A stretch of DNA of 64,000 nucleotides, from assembly GCF_016031615.1 (NCBI RefSeq), contig NZ_JACYXC010000001.1:7006001-7070000 (forward strand), read 5' to 3'. Position 1 is the first letter of the stretch. Every line of letters starts with the position of its first letter. Under the pieces are notes generated by a model. The model saw only the letters and a program-made list of their open reading frames with translations. It ran no database searches and had not been told where the DNA came from. Positions 38,201-44,190 of this stretch are shown piece after piece. The position numbers and the translations under genes were made by a program. Source of the stretch: Streptomyces pactum. GTDB lineage: Bacteria; Actinomycetota; Actinomycetes; Streptomycetales; Streptomycetaceae.

Positions 38201-39872
38201 CGGCATCCCCAACCGGCGGCTGGTGGGGGAGTGGGCCGCGCTGGAGGCCGCCCGGGCACACACCCCCGTCGAGACGGTCCGCCGGCTGCTCACCGCGGAC
38301 CACCCCGCCGCCGTCGATCCGCACGAGCTGTACCGCTGGGCGGCCGGACGCGGGTACCGGGCGGTGTGCACCTGGAACGCCCTCGCCCCGCACGCCTTCG
38401 ACGCCGTGCTCCTCCCTTCCGCCGACCGGGCCACCGCCCGGACCGGCACCTACCTCCCCGCGTCCCCCGACCGGTCCGCCGCCTCCTCACCAACACCCCC
38501 GCACCACGCTCACCACCACCGCCCTCGTCACCGCCCTGCGGGAACACCTCAGGGACCGTCTGCCGGCCCCGATGCTGCCGGCCTCCCTCACCCCCGTCAC
38601 CGACATCCCCCTCACCCCCCACGGCAAGATCGACCACAAGGCGCTGCCCGCCCCGGAGGCGGCGCCGTGCGCCCACGGCCGGCCGCCGCGCACCGCGCGG
38701 GAGGAGATCCTGTGCGCCCTGGTGGCCGAGGTCCTCGGCCTGCCGTCGGTGACCATCGACGACGACTTCTTCGACCTGGGCGGCCACTCGCTGCTGGCCA
38801 CCCGGCTCACCAGCCGCATCCGCGCCACCCTGGGCATCGAGGTGCCGCTGCGCACCCTCTTCGCGGCGCCGACCGTCGTCCGCCTCGCCGAGCACCTCGA
38901 ATCCCCCACCGGGACCCGGGCGCCCCTGGTCCCGGCCGAGCGCCCCGAACGCCTCCCGCTCTCCTTCGCCCAGCAGCGGCTGTGGTTCCTGCACCGGCTG
39001 GAAGGTCCCTCGCCCACCTACAACATGCCCTTCACCCTCCGCCTCACCGGCGAGCTGGACCGAACCGCGCTGCGAGCCGCACTGCAGGACCTCATCACCC
39101 GCCACGAGACGCTGCGCACCACGTTCCCGGAGGCCGGCAGCGAGCCGTACCAGCACATCCTGCCGCCCGGACGGGCCCGGCTCCGCCTGGACGAACGCCA
39201 CGTCCCCGAGGAGGGGCTGGCCGCGGCGCTGGACGAGGCGGCACGGTACTCCTTCGACCTCCGCTCCGAGACGCCGCTGCGGGCCTGGCTCCTCACCGTG
39301 GACCGGAACGACGCGGTGCTCGTACTGCTCCTGCACCACATCGCCGGGGACGGCTGGTCGCTGCGCCCGCTCGCCGAGGACCTGACCACCGCCTACGCGG
39401 CGCGCCGGGAGGGACGGGCGCCGGAGTGGGAGCCGCTGCCGGTGCAGTACGCGGACTACACGCTGTGGCAGCGGCAACTCCTCGGGGACGAGGACGATCC
39501 GGACAGTGTGCTGTCGCGGCAGTACGCCTACTGGGCGGAGCAGCTGGCGGATCTTCCCGAGCACGTCACGGTCCCCGGGGACCGGCCACGCCCGGAGACC
39601 TTCTCCTACACGGGCGACGGCACCGAGATCCGGCTGGACGCCGAGGTGCACCGGGCGGTCACCGGACTCGCCCGCCGCACGGGCAGCACCGTGTACATGG
39701 TGCTGCAGGCGGCGCTGGCGGCACTGCTGACCCGGCTGGGTGCCGGGACCGACATCCCCGTCGGCGGCGGCATCGCCGGCCGCACCGACGACAAGCTCAG
39801 CGGGCTGGTCGGCCTGTTCGTCAACACGCTGGTGTTCCGCACCGACACCTCGGGGGACCCGGAGTTCGGTGA
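26280..39872 (+). CDS. Nonribosomal peptide synthetase, modules 1-4 (N-terminal part)
   Basis: ATG 26280 behind AGGAG opens a 4530-codon frame; meaningful NRPS sequence ends near 38.49 kb and the rest is out of frame. Order: A1 26.42-27.90, T1 27.93-28.14, C2 28.20-29.52, A2 29.58-31.07, T2 31.11-31.32, C3 31.37-32.70, A3 32.76-34.25, T3 34.29-34.50, C4 34.56-35.88, A4 35.94-37.28 kb interrupted by an N-methyltransferase to 38.45 kb. T domains carry DDFFDLGGHSLLAT; C domains carry HHIA(A/G)DGWS; A domains carry YTSG(S/T)TGRPKGV. There is no starter C domain and no epimerase. The downstream frame 38503-44130 completes module 4, so one continuous synthetase is likely intended. Confidence 0.93.
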   Translation: MTSVGEFPADEWSGDAPRGRRSTAPATEERKMPSHGRQPGKAVAEATWPALFERQVSGARDRLAVTDGRHAWTYAELNARADRVAHRLVERGVGAEDLVAVVMPRGAEQVAVILGIMKAGGAYLPVDPEYPAERIHYLLHDARPVLVLTTPDGAAALPGDLPGGLVVSDVAEVTKGGSETDPTDGDRRGGPLTPRQLAYVIYTSGSTGRPKGVQVTHAGLAGLGATLVERSAADASSRVAQLASLSFDASVLEYLLALTAGATLVIPDRQRLAGEELAAFLAEEGITHAFIPPSVLATLPEGAHRTLTGLRGLIVGAEACPPALAATWAPGRHMTNLYGPTETTVAATISRPLTDQRVPIGYPLLDTRLYVLDERLRLAAPGTAGELYINGPGITRGYLGRRGLTAERFVADPYGPPGSRMYRTGDLARWNPDGQLEYLGRTDSQVKIRGHRIELGEIEAVLAELPEVARAVVTTHRQGDDSPRLVAYVVPADPGAFSAAEVRDALRRRLPGYMVPASITVIEEVPLTANGKIDHRALPAPEQTTTGTGRAPRTAQEEILCGLFADVLGVPSVTIDDDFFDLGGHSLLATKLTSRIRTAVGAEAPLRLIFDAPTVAALAPLLTDPPGRPALTPAERPARLPLSPAQRRLWFLHRMEGPSAMYNLPYVLHLAGEVDTRALEAALNDVVARHEALRTTFPEGEEGPYQRIADPAQVRCAVPVRRIGADELPAAVEETARYAFDLAADIPVHARLFTTGPRASVLVLVLHHIAADGWSLRPLAEDLVSAYAARREGRAPEWQPLPVQYADYTLWQRELLGDPDGTGGVLAEQYAYWAAQLAALPEQVTAPGDRPRPAVASREGGSTVFDVDPGLHRAVTELARRTGSTVYMVLQAALAGLLTRLGAGTDIPVGGAVAGRTDDRLSDLVGFFVNMVVFRTDTSGNPSFGELLGRVRETSLAAYSHQDLPFDTLVAKLNPERSTAHHPLFQVALVLQNNDAWRFELEGLRVSADLAPTGTARYDLLLSVTESRHDPSGAPAGMSVVVEYATDLYDPATVEAFFTRWVRLLRAACADPSVRIGGAEILHEDERHQLLDGFGRGTRGPSPATWPELFRARAAASPSAPALVHGGTTWTYAELNARADRVAHRLIERGAGAEDLVAVVMPRGAEQVAVILGIMKAGGAYLPVDPEYPAERIHYLLHDARPVLVLTTPDSAAALPGDLPDGLVVSDAAEVTEEGPETDPCDGDRRGGPLSPRHLAYVIYTSGSTGRPKGVQVTHAGLAGLGATLVERSAADAGSRVAQLASLSFDASVLEYLLALTAGATLVIPDRQRLAGEELAAFLAEEAITHAFIPPSVLAALPDHAYRTLTGLRGLIVGAEACPPALAATWAPGRHMTNLYGPTETTVAATISRPLTDHRVPIGYPLLDTRLYVLDEQLGLLPPGAPGELYINGPGITRGYLDRPALTAERFVADPYGAPGGRMYRTGDLVRWDSDGQLEYLGRSDSQVKIRGHRIELGEVEAVLAELPEVARAVVTTHRQGDDSPRLVAYVVPGDRDAFSAAEVRDALRRRLPGYMVPASITVIEEVPLTANGKIDHRALPAPEQTTAGTGRAPRTPREEILCGLFAEVLDLSSVTIDDDFFDLGGHSLLATKLTSRIRTALGAEVPLRALFTAPTVAGLCAYLSASGDSARVRPDLVPAARPDRLPLSPGQRRLWFLHKLQGPSATYNLPYVLHLTGEVDQEALAAAVGDVVSRHEALRTTFPEGEEGPYQRIADPARTPFTVPVRRIGAGDLAGAVEEEARHTFDLATDLPVRARLFITGPETSVLVLVLHHIAADGWSVNPLTQDLMAAYAARREGRAPEWEPLPVQYADYTLWQRQVLGDADDPDSVLSRQYAYWAEQLAGLPEHVTVPGDRPRPEALSHAGDTAVFPLDAEVHRAVTGLARRTGSTVYMVLQAALAALLTRLGAGTDIPVGGGVAGRTDDRLNRLVGLFVNMVVFRTDTSGDPEFGELLGRVRETSLAAYTHQDLPFDTLVAKLNPERSTAHHPLFQVALVLQNNDDWHFAPEGLRARAELAPTGTSRQDMLLSVTESFEDRREPAGMTVTVEYATDLYDPATVAAFVARWERLLRAVCADPAVRIGAVDVLGPQERDRLLVRCGRGDPAPDRETWPRLFQAQVAATPTAPALVHGGTTWTYADLNARANRIAHWLIGEGAAPERLVGVAMPRGAEQIAVILGILKAGAGFLPVDPGYPPERIRYVLDDARPALTLTTEDTAADFPQGLPTRLVAVDTAGIRAVWRTCRSTDPGDADRPVPLLPENTAYTIYTSGTTGRPKGVTVTHAGLAALRATQTGRFGFGPGSRVLQFASVSFDAAVWELTAALHSGATLVVPDQDRLAGQELTRVLAEERITHATLPPSVLATLSAGDPAALTGLRSLITAGEALPPHLAARWAPGRSLHNGYGPTENTVCATISPPLTGERAPIGTPVTGTAVYVLDGNLRLLPPHAPGELYLSGAGLARGYLRRPVLTAERFVADPYGPPGGRMYRTGDLVRWNSDGQLEYLGRTDSQVQIRGHRVEPGEIEAALAEQPGIAQAVVTTYRAGSDDVRLVAYAVPGEETGFSAERVREALRRRLPGHMVPAWVITIDRVPLTPSGKVDHRALPAPAATSSARGRPPRTPREEILCALFAEVLDVPSVTIDDDFFDLGGHSLLATKLTTRVRSALGAEVPLRLLFEAPTVALLAPRLGDASSRTPLTALPRPARVPLSSAQQRLWFLHQLEGPSPTYNMPFVLRLTGTLDERALAAALDDVVARHEALRTVFPEDGGKPYQHVLTPEQARVELVSTSVAPEEVTGLLTAAARHSFDLTTSIPLGAWLFTTGPQTSVLVLVLHHIAGDGWSLRPLADDLMAAYAARREGRAPEREPLPVQYADYSLWQRQVLGDADDPGSVLSRQYAYWAQQLTGVPEHVTVPGDRPRPEALSFAGDTAVFELDAEVHRAVTGLARRSGTTVYMVLQAALAALLTRLGAGTDIPVGGGVAGRTDDKLGGLVGLFVNMLVFRTDTSGDPEFGELLGRVRETSLAAYSHQDLPFDTLVAKLNPERSTAHHPLFQVALVLQNNTEARFELPGLQVRQEFTATGTARYDMLLSVLESFHERGAPAGLTAAVEYSTDLYDRGTVEAFVARWTRLLRAVCADPSLRIGAVDLLDAGERKRLDVLGQGPRGPVAATWPELIRARVAATPEAPALVCGGTGWTYRELDARANRVAHWLIGRGIGPEDLVAVVMPRGAEQVAVGLGIMKAGGAYLPVDPEYPAERIRYLLHDARPALVLTVRAAAASLPGDLPARPVAVDSAEVATEWNGCAETDPTDADRSAPLRPGHTAYVIYTSGTTGRPKGVQVTHAGLAGLGATLVERTAADAGSRVAQLASTSFDASVLEYLLAFGAGATLVIPEQQRPAGEELAAFLAGERITHALIPPSVLATLPEDAHRTLTGLRGLLVGAEACPPALAATWATGRRLVNAYGPTEATVAVAMSRPLADGRVPLGHPLPGTRLHVLDDRLRPAPPGAPGELYLSGAGLARGYLGRPAPTGERFVADPYGPPGGRMYRTGDLVRWNSDGQLEYLGRTDSQVKIRGHRIEPGEIETVLAEHPGVARAVVVPHRPEGSDDVRLAAYVVPAAGEGAPDGDAPGEWRSIYDTVYREAQHSPSGDFHGWNSTYTGKPIPLAEMEEWRAAAVEAVLEHRPRRVLEIGAGSGLLLGPIAPRVESYWATDLSPVSADHLAARAREHGWEHVEVRCRPADDFTGIPAGFFDTVVLNSVIQYFPHRRYLTDVLDQALERLAPGGRIVLGDIRNLATHHALLNAVHSRTAPDTATLHRTTQQALLNEEELLVHPDFFDGYARTNPRVTGVDVRLQHGAIHHELARHRYTATLHTTPAQPVPLRDIPTVAWPGDGTTAAGPDHAAALLARLTEEHPGPVRVTGIPNRRLVGEWAALEAARAHTPVETVRRLLTADHPAAVDPHELYRWAAGRGYRAVCTWNALAPHAFDAVLLPSADRATARTGTYLPASPDRSAASSPTPPHHAHHHRPRHRPAGTPQGPSAGPDAAGLPHPRHRHPPHPPRQDRPQGAARPGGGAVRPRPAAAHRAGGDPVRPGGRGPRPAVGDHRRRLLRPGRPLAAGHPAHQPHPRHPGHRGAAAHPLRGADRRPPRRAPRIPHRDPGAPGPGRAPRTPPALLRPAAAVVPAPAGRSLAHLQHALHPPPHRRAGPNRAASRTAGPHHPPRDAAHHVPGGRQRAVPAHPAARTGPAPPGRTPRPRGGAGRGAGRGGTVLLRPPLRDAAAGLAPHRGPERRGARTAPAPHRRGRLVAAPARRGPDHRLRGAPGGTGAGVGAAAGAVRGLHAVAAATPRGRGRSGQCAVAAVRLLGGAAGGSSRARHGPRGPATPGDLLLHGRRHRDPAGRRGAPGGHRTRPPHGQHRVHGAAGGAGGTADPAGCRDRHPRRRRHRRPHRRQAQRAGRPVRQHAGVPHRHLGGPGVR
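26420..28140 (+). other. NRPS module 1 (A-T), loading
   Basis: Loading module without a condensation domain, so residue 1 should enter with a free amine. The specificity residues read by alignment to PheA are D-A-L-F-I-G-L-V-A-K, which matches no classical code I know; a hydrophobic pocket is all that can be said. Nearly identical in DNA to module 2 at an offset of 3174 bp. Confidence 0.85.
28195..31320 (+). other. NRPS module 2 (C-A-T)
   Basis: The C domain has an intact HHIAADG motif. The A domain has the same ten-residue code as module 1 (DALFIGLVAK), so residues 1 and 2 should be identical. T domain DDFFDLGGHSLL at about 31.18-31.21 kb. Confidence 0.85.
31375..34500 (+). other. NRPS module 3 (C-A-T), phenylalanine-like
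   Basis: The C domain carries HHIAADGWSVNPL. The A domain code D-A-W-T-I-A-G-V-C-K differs from the PheA code (DAWTIAAICK) at two positions, so phenylalanine or a close aromatic is predicted. No epimerisation domain follows, so the L-form is expected unless the next C domain has dual activity, for which I see no sign. Confidence 0.85.
34560..38890 (+). other. NRPS module 4 (C-A-nMT-T), N-methylating
   Basis: C domain HHIAGDGWS. A domain code D-A-L-L-L-G-A-V-A-K, a hydrophobic pocket related to modules 1-2. An N-methyltransferase of about 380 aa (VLEIGAGSGLLL for SAM, WNSTYTGKPIPLAEMEEW upstream) is inserted between motifs A8 and A10 in the usual place. The A10-T part is read in another frame (see 38483-38505). 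Confidence 0.85.
38483..38505 (+). other. Frame disruption within the NRPS gene
   Basis: Coding sense moves from the frame of 26280 to a short stretch in a second frame (LLTNTPAP) and then to the frame of 38503 (TTLTTTALV). Two successive -1 steps explain it. The homologous linker in module 5 reads NTPLPQLTASVV without interruption. Either two bases are missing from the assembly in a C-rich run or the gene is truly broken. Confidence 0.8.
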
Positions 39873-42800
39873 GCTGCTGGGGAGGGTGCGGGAGACGAGT
39901 CTGGCCGCGTACGCCCATCAGGACCTGCCGTTCGACACCCTGGTGGCCAGGCTCAACCCCGAGCGTTCCACCGCGCACCACCCGCTCGTCCAGGTGGCGC
40001 TGGTGCTCCAGAACAACACGGAGGCGCGCTTCGAACTGCCCGGCCTCCAGGTCCGCCAGCTGTCGGCGGGCACCGGCACCGCCCGCTACGACATGCTGCT
40101 CAGCGTCTGGGAGTCCTTCCACGAGCGCGGGGCGCCCGCCGGACTGACGGTGGCGGTGGAGTACGCGACCGACCTGTACGACCGGGGGACGGTGGAGGCG
40201 TTCGTCGCCCGCTGGGCGCGGCTGCTGCGTGCGGTGTGCGCCGATCCGTCGCTGCGCATCGGCGCCGCGGAGATCCTGGCCGCGGGGGAGCGGCACCGGC
40301 TGGAGGTCTTCGGCCGTGGCCCGCGGGGGCCGGTGGCGGCCACCTGGCCCGAGCTGTTCCGGGAGCGGGTGGCGACGTCCCCGGAGGCCACGGCCGTGGA
40401 GTGCGGCGGTACGGCGTGGAGTTACGCGGAGCTGAACGCCCGGGCGAACCGGATCGCGCACTGGCTCATCGGCGAGGGCGCCGGCCCGGAGGACCGGGTC
40501 GGTGTGGCCATGCCGCGCGGCGCCGACCAGATCGCGGTGGCGCTGGGCATTCTCAAGGCGGGCGCCGCGTATCTGCCGATCGACCCGGACCATCCCGCCG
40601 AGCGCATCCGGTACGTCCTGCACGACGCCCGGCCGTCCCTCGTACTGACCACCCGGGCCGTCGCGGCGGCCCTCCCCGACGACCACCCCGTCCCTGCCAC
40701 CCTGGTCGATTCCGCCGAGGTGGCGGCGGTGTGGGAGGAGCAGCGGGAGACCGACCCGTCCGACGGCGACAGGCGCGGCGGCGCGCTGACGCCGCACCAC
40801 CTGGCGTATGTGATCTACACGTCGGGTTCGACGGGGCGGCCGAAGGGGGTGCAGGTCACCCATGGCGGGCTCGCCGGACTCCGTGTCCAGCAGGCCGGGT
40901 GGTTCGGGTGTGGTCCGGGGGCGCGGGTGCTGCAGTTCTCGTCGGCCGGGTTCGACGCGGCGGTGTGGGAGCTGACGGCGGCGCTGAACACCGGTGCGAC
41001 GCTGGTGGTGCCCGAGCAGGCCCGGCTGGCGGGGGAGGAGCTGGCCCGGGTCCTGGCCGACGGGCGGATCACACACGCGGTCCTGCCGCCCTCGGTCCTG
41101 GCGACCCTTCCCGAGCGGTGCGCGGGCGAGCTGGCCGGTCTGCGTTTCCTGGCCTCGGCCGGGGAGGCGCTGCCGCCGCACCTGGCCGCCCGCTGGGCGT
41201 CGGGGCGCACGCTGGTCAACGCCTACGGTCCGACCGAGGCAACGGTGTGCGCCACCGCCAGCCGGCCGCTGTCGGGCGGGCGGGGGCCGGTTCCCATCGG
41301 CAGTCCGCAGGCCGGCATCGCCACCCGGGTGCTCGACGACCGCCTCCGGCCGCTGCCGCCGGGTGCCTCCGGTGAGTTGTACGTCTCCGGCTCCGGTCTG
41401 GCCCGCGGTTACCTGGGCCGCCCGGTTCTGACCGCCGAGCGGTTCGTCGCCGATCCCTACGGTCCTCCGGGCAGCCGGATGTACCGCACCGGGGACCTGG
41501 CCCGCTGGCACGCGGACGGGCAACTGGAATTCCTGGGGCGCGGCGACTCCCAGGTGAAGATCCGCGGGCACCGCATCGAGCTGGGTGAGGTGGAGGCCGT
41601 GCTGGCCGAGCACCCGCAGGTCGCCCGGGCGGTGGCCACCGTGCACCAGGGGGACGACGGGCCCCGGCTGACCGCCTACGTGGTCCCGGCCACCGACCAC
41701 GCCGCCACCGCCCAGGACCGGGTCACCGCATGGAAGGACCTCTACGACACCGTCTACGACGACGTCCCGCAGAGCGCGTCCGGTGACTTCCACGGCTGGA
41801 ACAGCACCTACACCGGGGAGCCGATCCCGTTGGCGGAGATGGAGGAGTGGCGGGCCGCGGCCGTCGAGGCGGTCCTGGAACACCGGCCGCGGCGGGTGCT
41901 GGAGATCGGTGCCGGCTCGGGACTGCTGCTGATGCCGATCGCCCCGCAGGTCGAGAGCTACTGGGCCACCGACCTGTCCCCGGCCGCCGCCGCACGCCTC
42001 ACCGCCCGGGCCCGGGGACACGGCTGGGACCACGTGGAGGTCCGCTGCCGGCCGGCCGACGACTTCACCGGCATCCCCGCCGGTTTCTTCGACACCGTCG
42101 TCCTCAACTCCGTCATCCAGTACTTCCCCCACCGTCGCTACCTCACCGACGTCCTCGACCAGGCCCTCGAACGGCTCGCCCCGGGCGGTCGGATCGTCCT
42201 CGGCGACATCCGCAACCTCGCCACCCACCACGCCCTCCTCAACGCCGCACACGCCCCCACCACACCCGACACCACCACCCTCAACCGGAGCGCCCGCGAG
42301 GCGCTGATCAACGAGGAGGAACTCCTGGTCCACCCGGACTTCTTCGACGGCTACGCCCGCGCCAACCCCCGCGTCACCGGGGTGGACATCCGCCTCAAGC
42401 ACGGACGGGCGCACAACGAACTCACCCGCCACCGCTACACCGCCACCCTCCACACCACCCCGGCACAACCGGTCCCGCTGCGGGACGTTCCCACCCTCGC
42501 CTGGCCGGCGACCGACACCGACACCGGCGCCGCCCTGCTCACCCGCCTCACCGAGGAACACCGGGGGCCGGTACGCGTCACCGGCGTGCCGAACCGGCGG
42601 CTGGCGGGGGAGTGGGCCGCGCTGGAGGCCGCCCGGGCGCACACCCCCGTCGAGGCGGTCCGCCGGGCGCTGACCGCGGACCGGCCGGGCGCGCTGGATC
42701 CGGAGACGGTGCACGACTGGGCCGCAGACCACGGCTACCGAGCCCTCACCACCTGGGACCGGAGCGCGGAGGACGCCTTCGAGGTGGTCCTCCTGCCCCC

Positions 42801-44130
42801 CGGGCACCACGCCACCGCGTACGAGGGCACCTACCGTCCCACGCCCGGCGGCCGGCCGCCCGCCGCCTGCGTGAACACGCCGCTTCCCCAGCTCACCGCC
42901 TCCGTCGTCGCCGGCCTGCGGCGGCACTGCGCGGACCGGCTGCCCGCCGCCATGGTCCCCGCCACCATCACCCCGCTCGCCGAGATCCCCCTCACCCCCA
43001 GCGGCAAGACCGACCACAAGGCACTCCCGGCCCCCGAGGCCGTCTCCACGGGCACCACGCGACCGCCGCGCACCCCCAGGGAGGAGACCGTGTGCCGGCT
43101 CTTCGCGGAGGTGCTCGGCCTGCCCGTGGTCGGCGTGGATGACAACTTCTTCGACCTCGGCGGGCACTCCCTCCTCGCCACCCGGCTCATCAGCCGCGTC
43201 CGCACCGTCCTCGGTGCCGAACTGTCCCTGCGGTCCCTGTTCGCCCATCCCACGGCCGCCCGGCTCAGCGCCCACCTCGGCGGGGAAAGCGGACCGGACA
43301 ACGCCTTCGACGTGCTGCTGCCGCTGCGTACCGCCGGGCACCTGCCACCCCTGTTCTGCGTCCACCCGGGCAACGGCATGTGCTGGACCTACGCCCGCCT
43401 GCTGTCGCACATCAGCGCCGACATCCCGGTCTACGGGCTGCAGTCCCACGCCCTGGCCCACCCGGACGAACGCCGCGGCAGCGTCGAGGAGGTCGCCCGC
43501 GACTGCATCGAGGCCATGCTGCGGGTCCAGCCAGAGGGCCCGTACCACCTGCTCGGACACTCCTTCGGCGGAGTCGTCGCGCACGCCATGGCCGCCGAAC
43601 TCGCGAGCCGTGGACAGCGGGTGGAGGTGATCTTCTCCCTCGACGCCGAACCCGCCCGGACCGTCGCCGAGGAGGAGATGGCGGTCAACCGCGACGTCGG
43701 ACGCATGTACGCGGGTGTCCTCATGCTCCTCGGGGTGGCACCCGAGGACATCCCCGGCGAGTCCCTCACCTATGAGCAGTTCACCGCCGTGGCCCGCACC
43801 ACGGGCACCGTGCTCGGCAGCATCTCCGAGCGGGACTTCCAGGCGATGCTGGACCTGCTGTGGAGCAACGGCGAACTGTCCTGCGCCTACCGGCACCAGC
43901 GCGTCGCCACCGACCTGGTGCTCTTCGCGGCCACCGAGCAGGCCCGCGTGCTGACCCCGGACCTGTGGCGTCCCTACATCGACGGTGAGATCGTCCACCA
44001 TCCCGTCGCCTGTGCGCACGCGACCATCACCACCCCCGGCGCGCTGGCCTCCATCGGTCCCGTGATCGAGGCCCGGATGCGGCGCTCCGCCGGCCACCGC
44101 GCCACCCGGCGGAAGGGCGGGACGACCTGA
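38503..44130 (+). CDS. Nonribosomal peptide synthetase, end of module 4, module 5 and thioesterase
   Basis: Continuation of the synthetase in another frame: A10 of module 4 (LTPHGKIDHKALP), T4 38.68-38.89, C5 38.94-40.27, A5 40.33-41.69 with embedded N-methyltransferase to 42.86 kb, T5 43.07-43.29 and thioesterase 43.32-44.07 kb. No natural start exists at the junction: the first ATG (38572) would cut inside the A-domain C-terminal lobe, so an independent functional protein is unlikely. It was probably encoded as one polypeptide of about 5950 residues together with 26280-38.49 kb. It ends 21 nt before a strong terminator hairpin. Confidence 0.9.
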   Translation, partial: TTLTTTALVTALREHLRDRLPAPMLPASLTPVTDIPLTPHGKIDHKALPAPEAAPCAHGRPPRTAREEILCALVAEVLGLPSVTIDDDFFDLGGHSLLATRLTSRIRATLGIEVPLRTLFAAPTVVRLAEHLESPTGTRAPLVPAERPERLPLSFAQQRLWFLHRLEGPSPTYNMPFTLRLTGELDRTALRAALQDLITRHETLRTTFPEAGSEPYQHILPPGRARLRLDERHVPEEGLAAALDEAARYSFDLRSETPLRAWLLTVDRNDAVLVLLLHHIAGDGWSLRPLAEDLTTAYAARREGRAPEWEPLPVQYADYTLWQRQLLGDEDDPDSVLSRQYAYWAEQLADLPEHVTVPGDRPRPETFSYTGDGTEIRLDAEVHRAVTGLARRTGSTVYMVLQAALAALLTRLGAGTDIPVGGGIAGRTDDKLSGLVGLFVNTLVFRTDTSGDPEFGELLGRVRETSLAAYAHQDLPFDTLVARLNPERSTAHHPLVQVALVLQNNTEARFELPGLQVRQLSAGTGTARYDMLLSVWESFHERGAPAGLTVAVEYATDLYDRGTVEAFVARWARLLRAVCADPSLRIGAAEILAAGERHRLEVFGRGPRGPVAATWPELFRERVATSPEATAVECGGTAWSYAELNARANRIAHWLIGEGAGPEDRVGVAMPRGADQIAVALGILKAGAAYLPIDPDHPAERIRYVLHDARPSLVLTTRAVAAALPDDHPVPATLVDSAEVAAVWEEQRETDPSDGDRRGGALTPHHLAYVIYTSGSTGRPKGVQVTHGGLAGLRVQQAGWFGCGPGARVLQFSSAGFDAAVWELTAALNTGATLVVPEQARLAGEELARVLADGRITHAVLPPSVLATLPERCAGELAGLRFLASAGEALPPHLAARWASGRTLVNAYGPTEATVCATASRPLSGGRGPVPIGSPQAGIATRVLDDRLRPLPPGASGELYVSGSGLARGYLGRPVLTAERFVADPYGPPGSRMYRTGDLARWHADGQLEFLGRGDSQVKIRGHRIELGEVEAVLAEHPQVARAVATVHQGDDGPRLTAYVVPATDHAATAQDRVTAWKDLYDTVYDDVPQSASGDFHGWNSTYTGEPIPLAEMEEWRAAAVEAVLEHRPRRVLEIGAGSGLLLMPIAPQVESYWATDLSPAAAARLTARARGHGWDHVEVRCRPADDFTGIPAGFFDTVVLNSVIQYFPHRRYLTDVLDQALERLAPGGRIVLGDIRNLATHHALLNAAHAPTTPDTTTLNRSAREALINEEELLVHPDFFDGYARANPRVTGVDIRLKHGRAHNELTRHRYTATLHTTPAQPVPLRDVPTLAWPATDTDTGAALLTRLTEEHRGPVRVTGVPNRRLAGEWAALEAARAHTPVEAVRRALTADRPGALDPETVHDWAADHGYRALTTWDRSAEDAFEVVLLPPGHHATAYEGTYRPTPGGRPPAACVNTPLPQLTASVVAGLRRHCADRLPAAMVPATITPLAEIPLTPSGKTDHKALPAPEAVSTGTTRPPRTPREETVCRLFAEVLGLPVVGVDDNFFDLGGHSLLATRLISRVRTVLGAELSLRSLFAHPTAARLSAHLGGESGPDNAFDVLLPLRTAGHLPPLFCVHPGNGMCWTYARLLSHISADIPVYGLQSHALAHPDERRGSVEEVARDCIEAMLRVQPEGPYHLLGHSFGGVVAHAMAAELASRGQRVEVIFSLDAEPARTVAEEEMAVNRDVGRMYAGVLMLLGVAPEDIPGESLTYEQFTAVARTTGTVLGSISERDFQAMLDLLWSNGELSCAYRHQRVATDLVLFAATEQARVLTPDLWRPYIDGEIVHHPVACAHATITTPGALASIGPVIEARMRRSAGHRATRRKGGTT
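38940..43290 (+). other. NRPS module 5 (C-A-nMT-T), N-methylating
   Basis: C domain HHIAGDGWSLRPL. A domain code D-A-W-V-A-A-A-V-C-K keeps the D-A-W...V-C-K frame of aromatic pockets but is more open (Ala299), so a bulky aromatic such as Trp, Phe or Tyr is plausible; confidence is low. The N-methyltransferase (VLEIGAGSGLLL) is closely related to that of module 4, indicating duplication. Confidence 0.85.
43320..44070 (+). other. NRPS type I thioesterase domain
   Basis: Alpha/beta hydrolase with oxyanion segment FCVHPGNGMCWTY, nucleophile motif GHSFGG and a late His (ACAHATIT). It would release the pentapeptide from T5 by hydrolysis or macrocyclisation; the sequence does not decide which. Confidence 0.9.
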
Positions 44131-44151
44131 CGCCGGCCCCTGCCGGGCACA

Positions 44152-44190
44152 CCGCCGGTGCCCGCCGCCGCTCGGGGCGGGCACCGGCGG
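44152..44190 (+). terminator. NRPS terminator hairpin
   Basis: Perfect 15-bp stem (44152-44166 with 44176-44190) and 9-nt loop beginning 21 nt after the NRPS stop. It marks the right end of the cluster transcript. The remaining gap to 44486 is GC-rich and shows no gene. Confidence 0.8.

Noticed and set aside
38506..39872. Tail of the first NRPS frame after 38.49 kb as a genuine protein extension
   Set aside because: It is Arg/Pro/Ala-rich nonsense antiphase to perfect A10, T and C domain sequence in the other frame.
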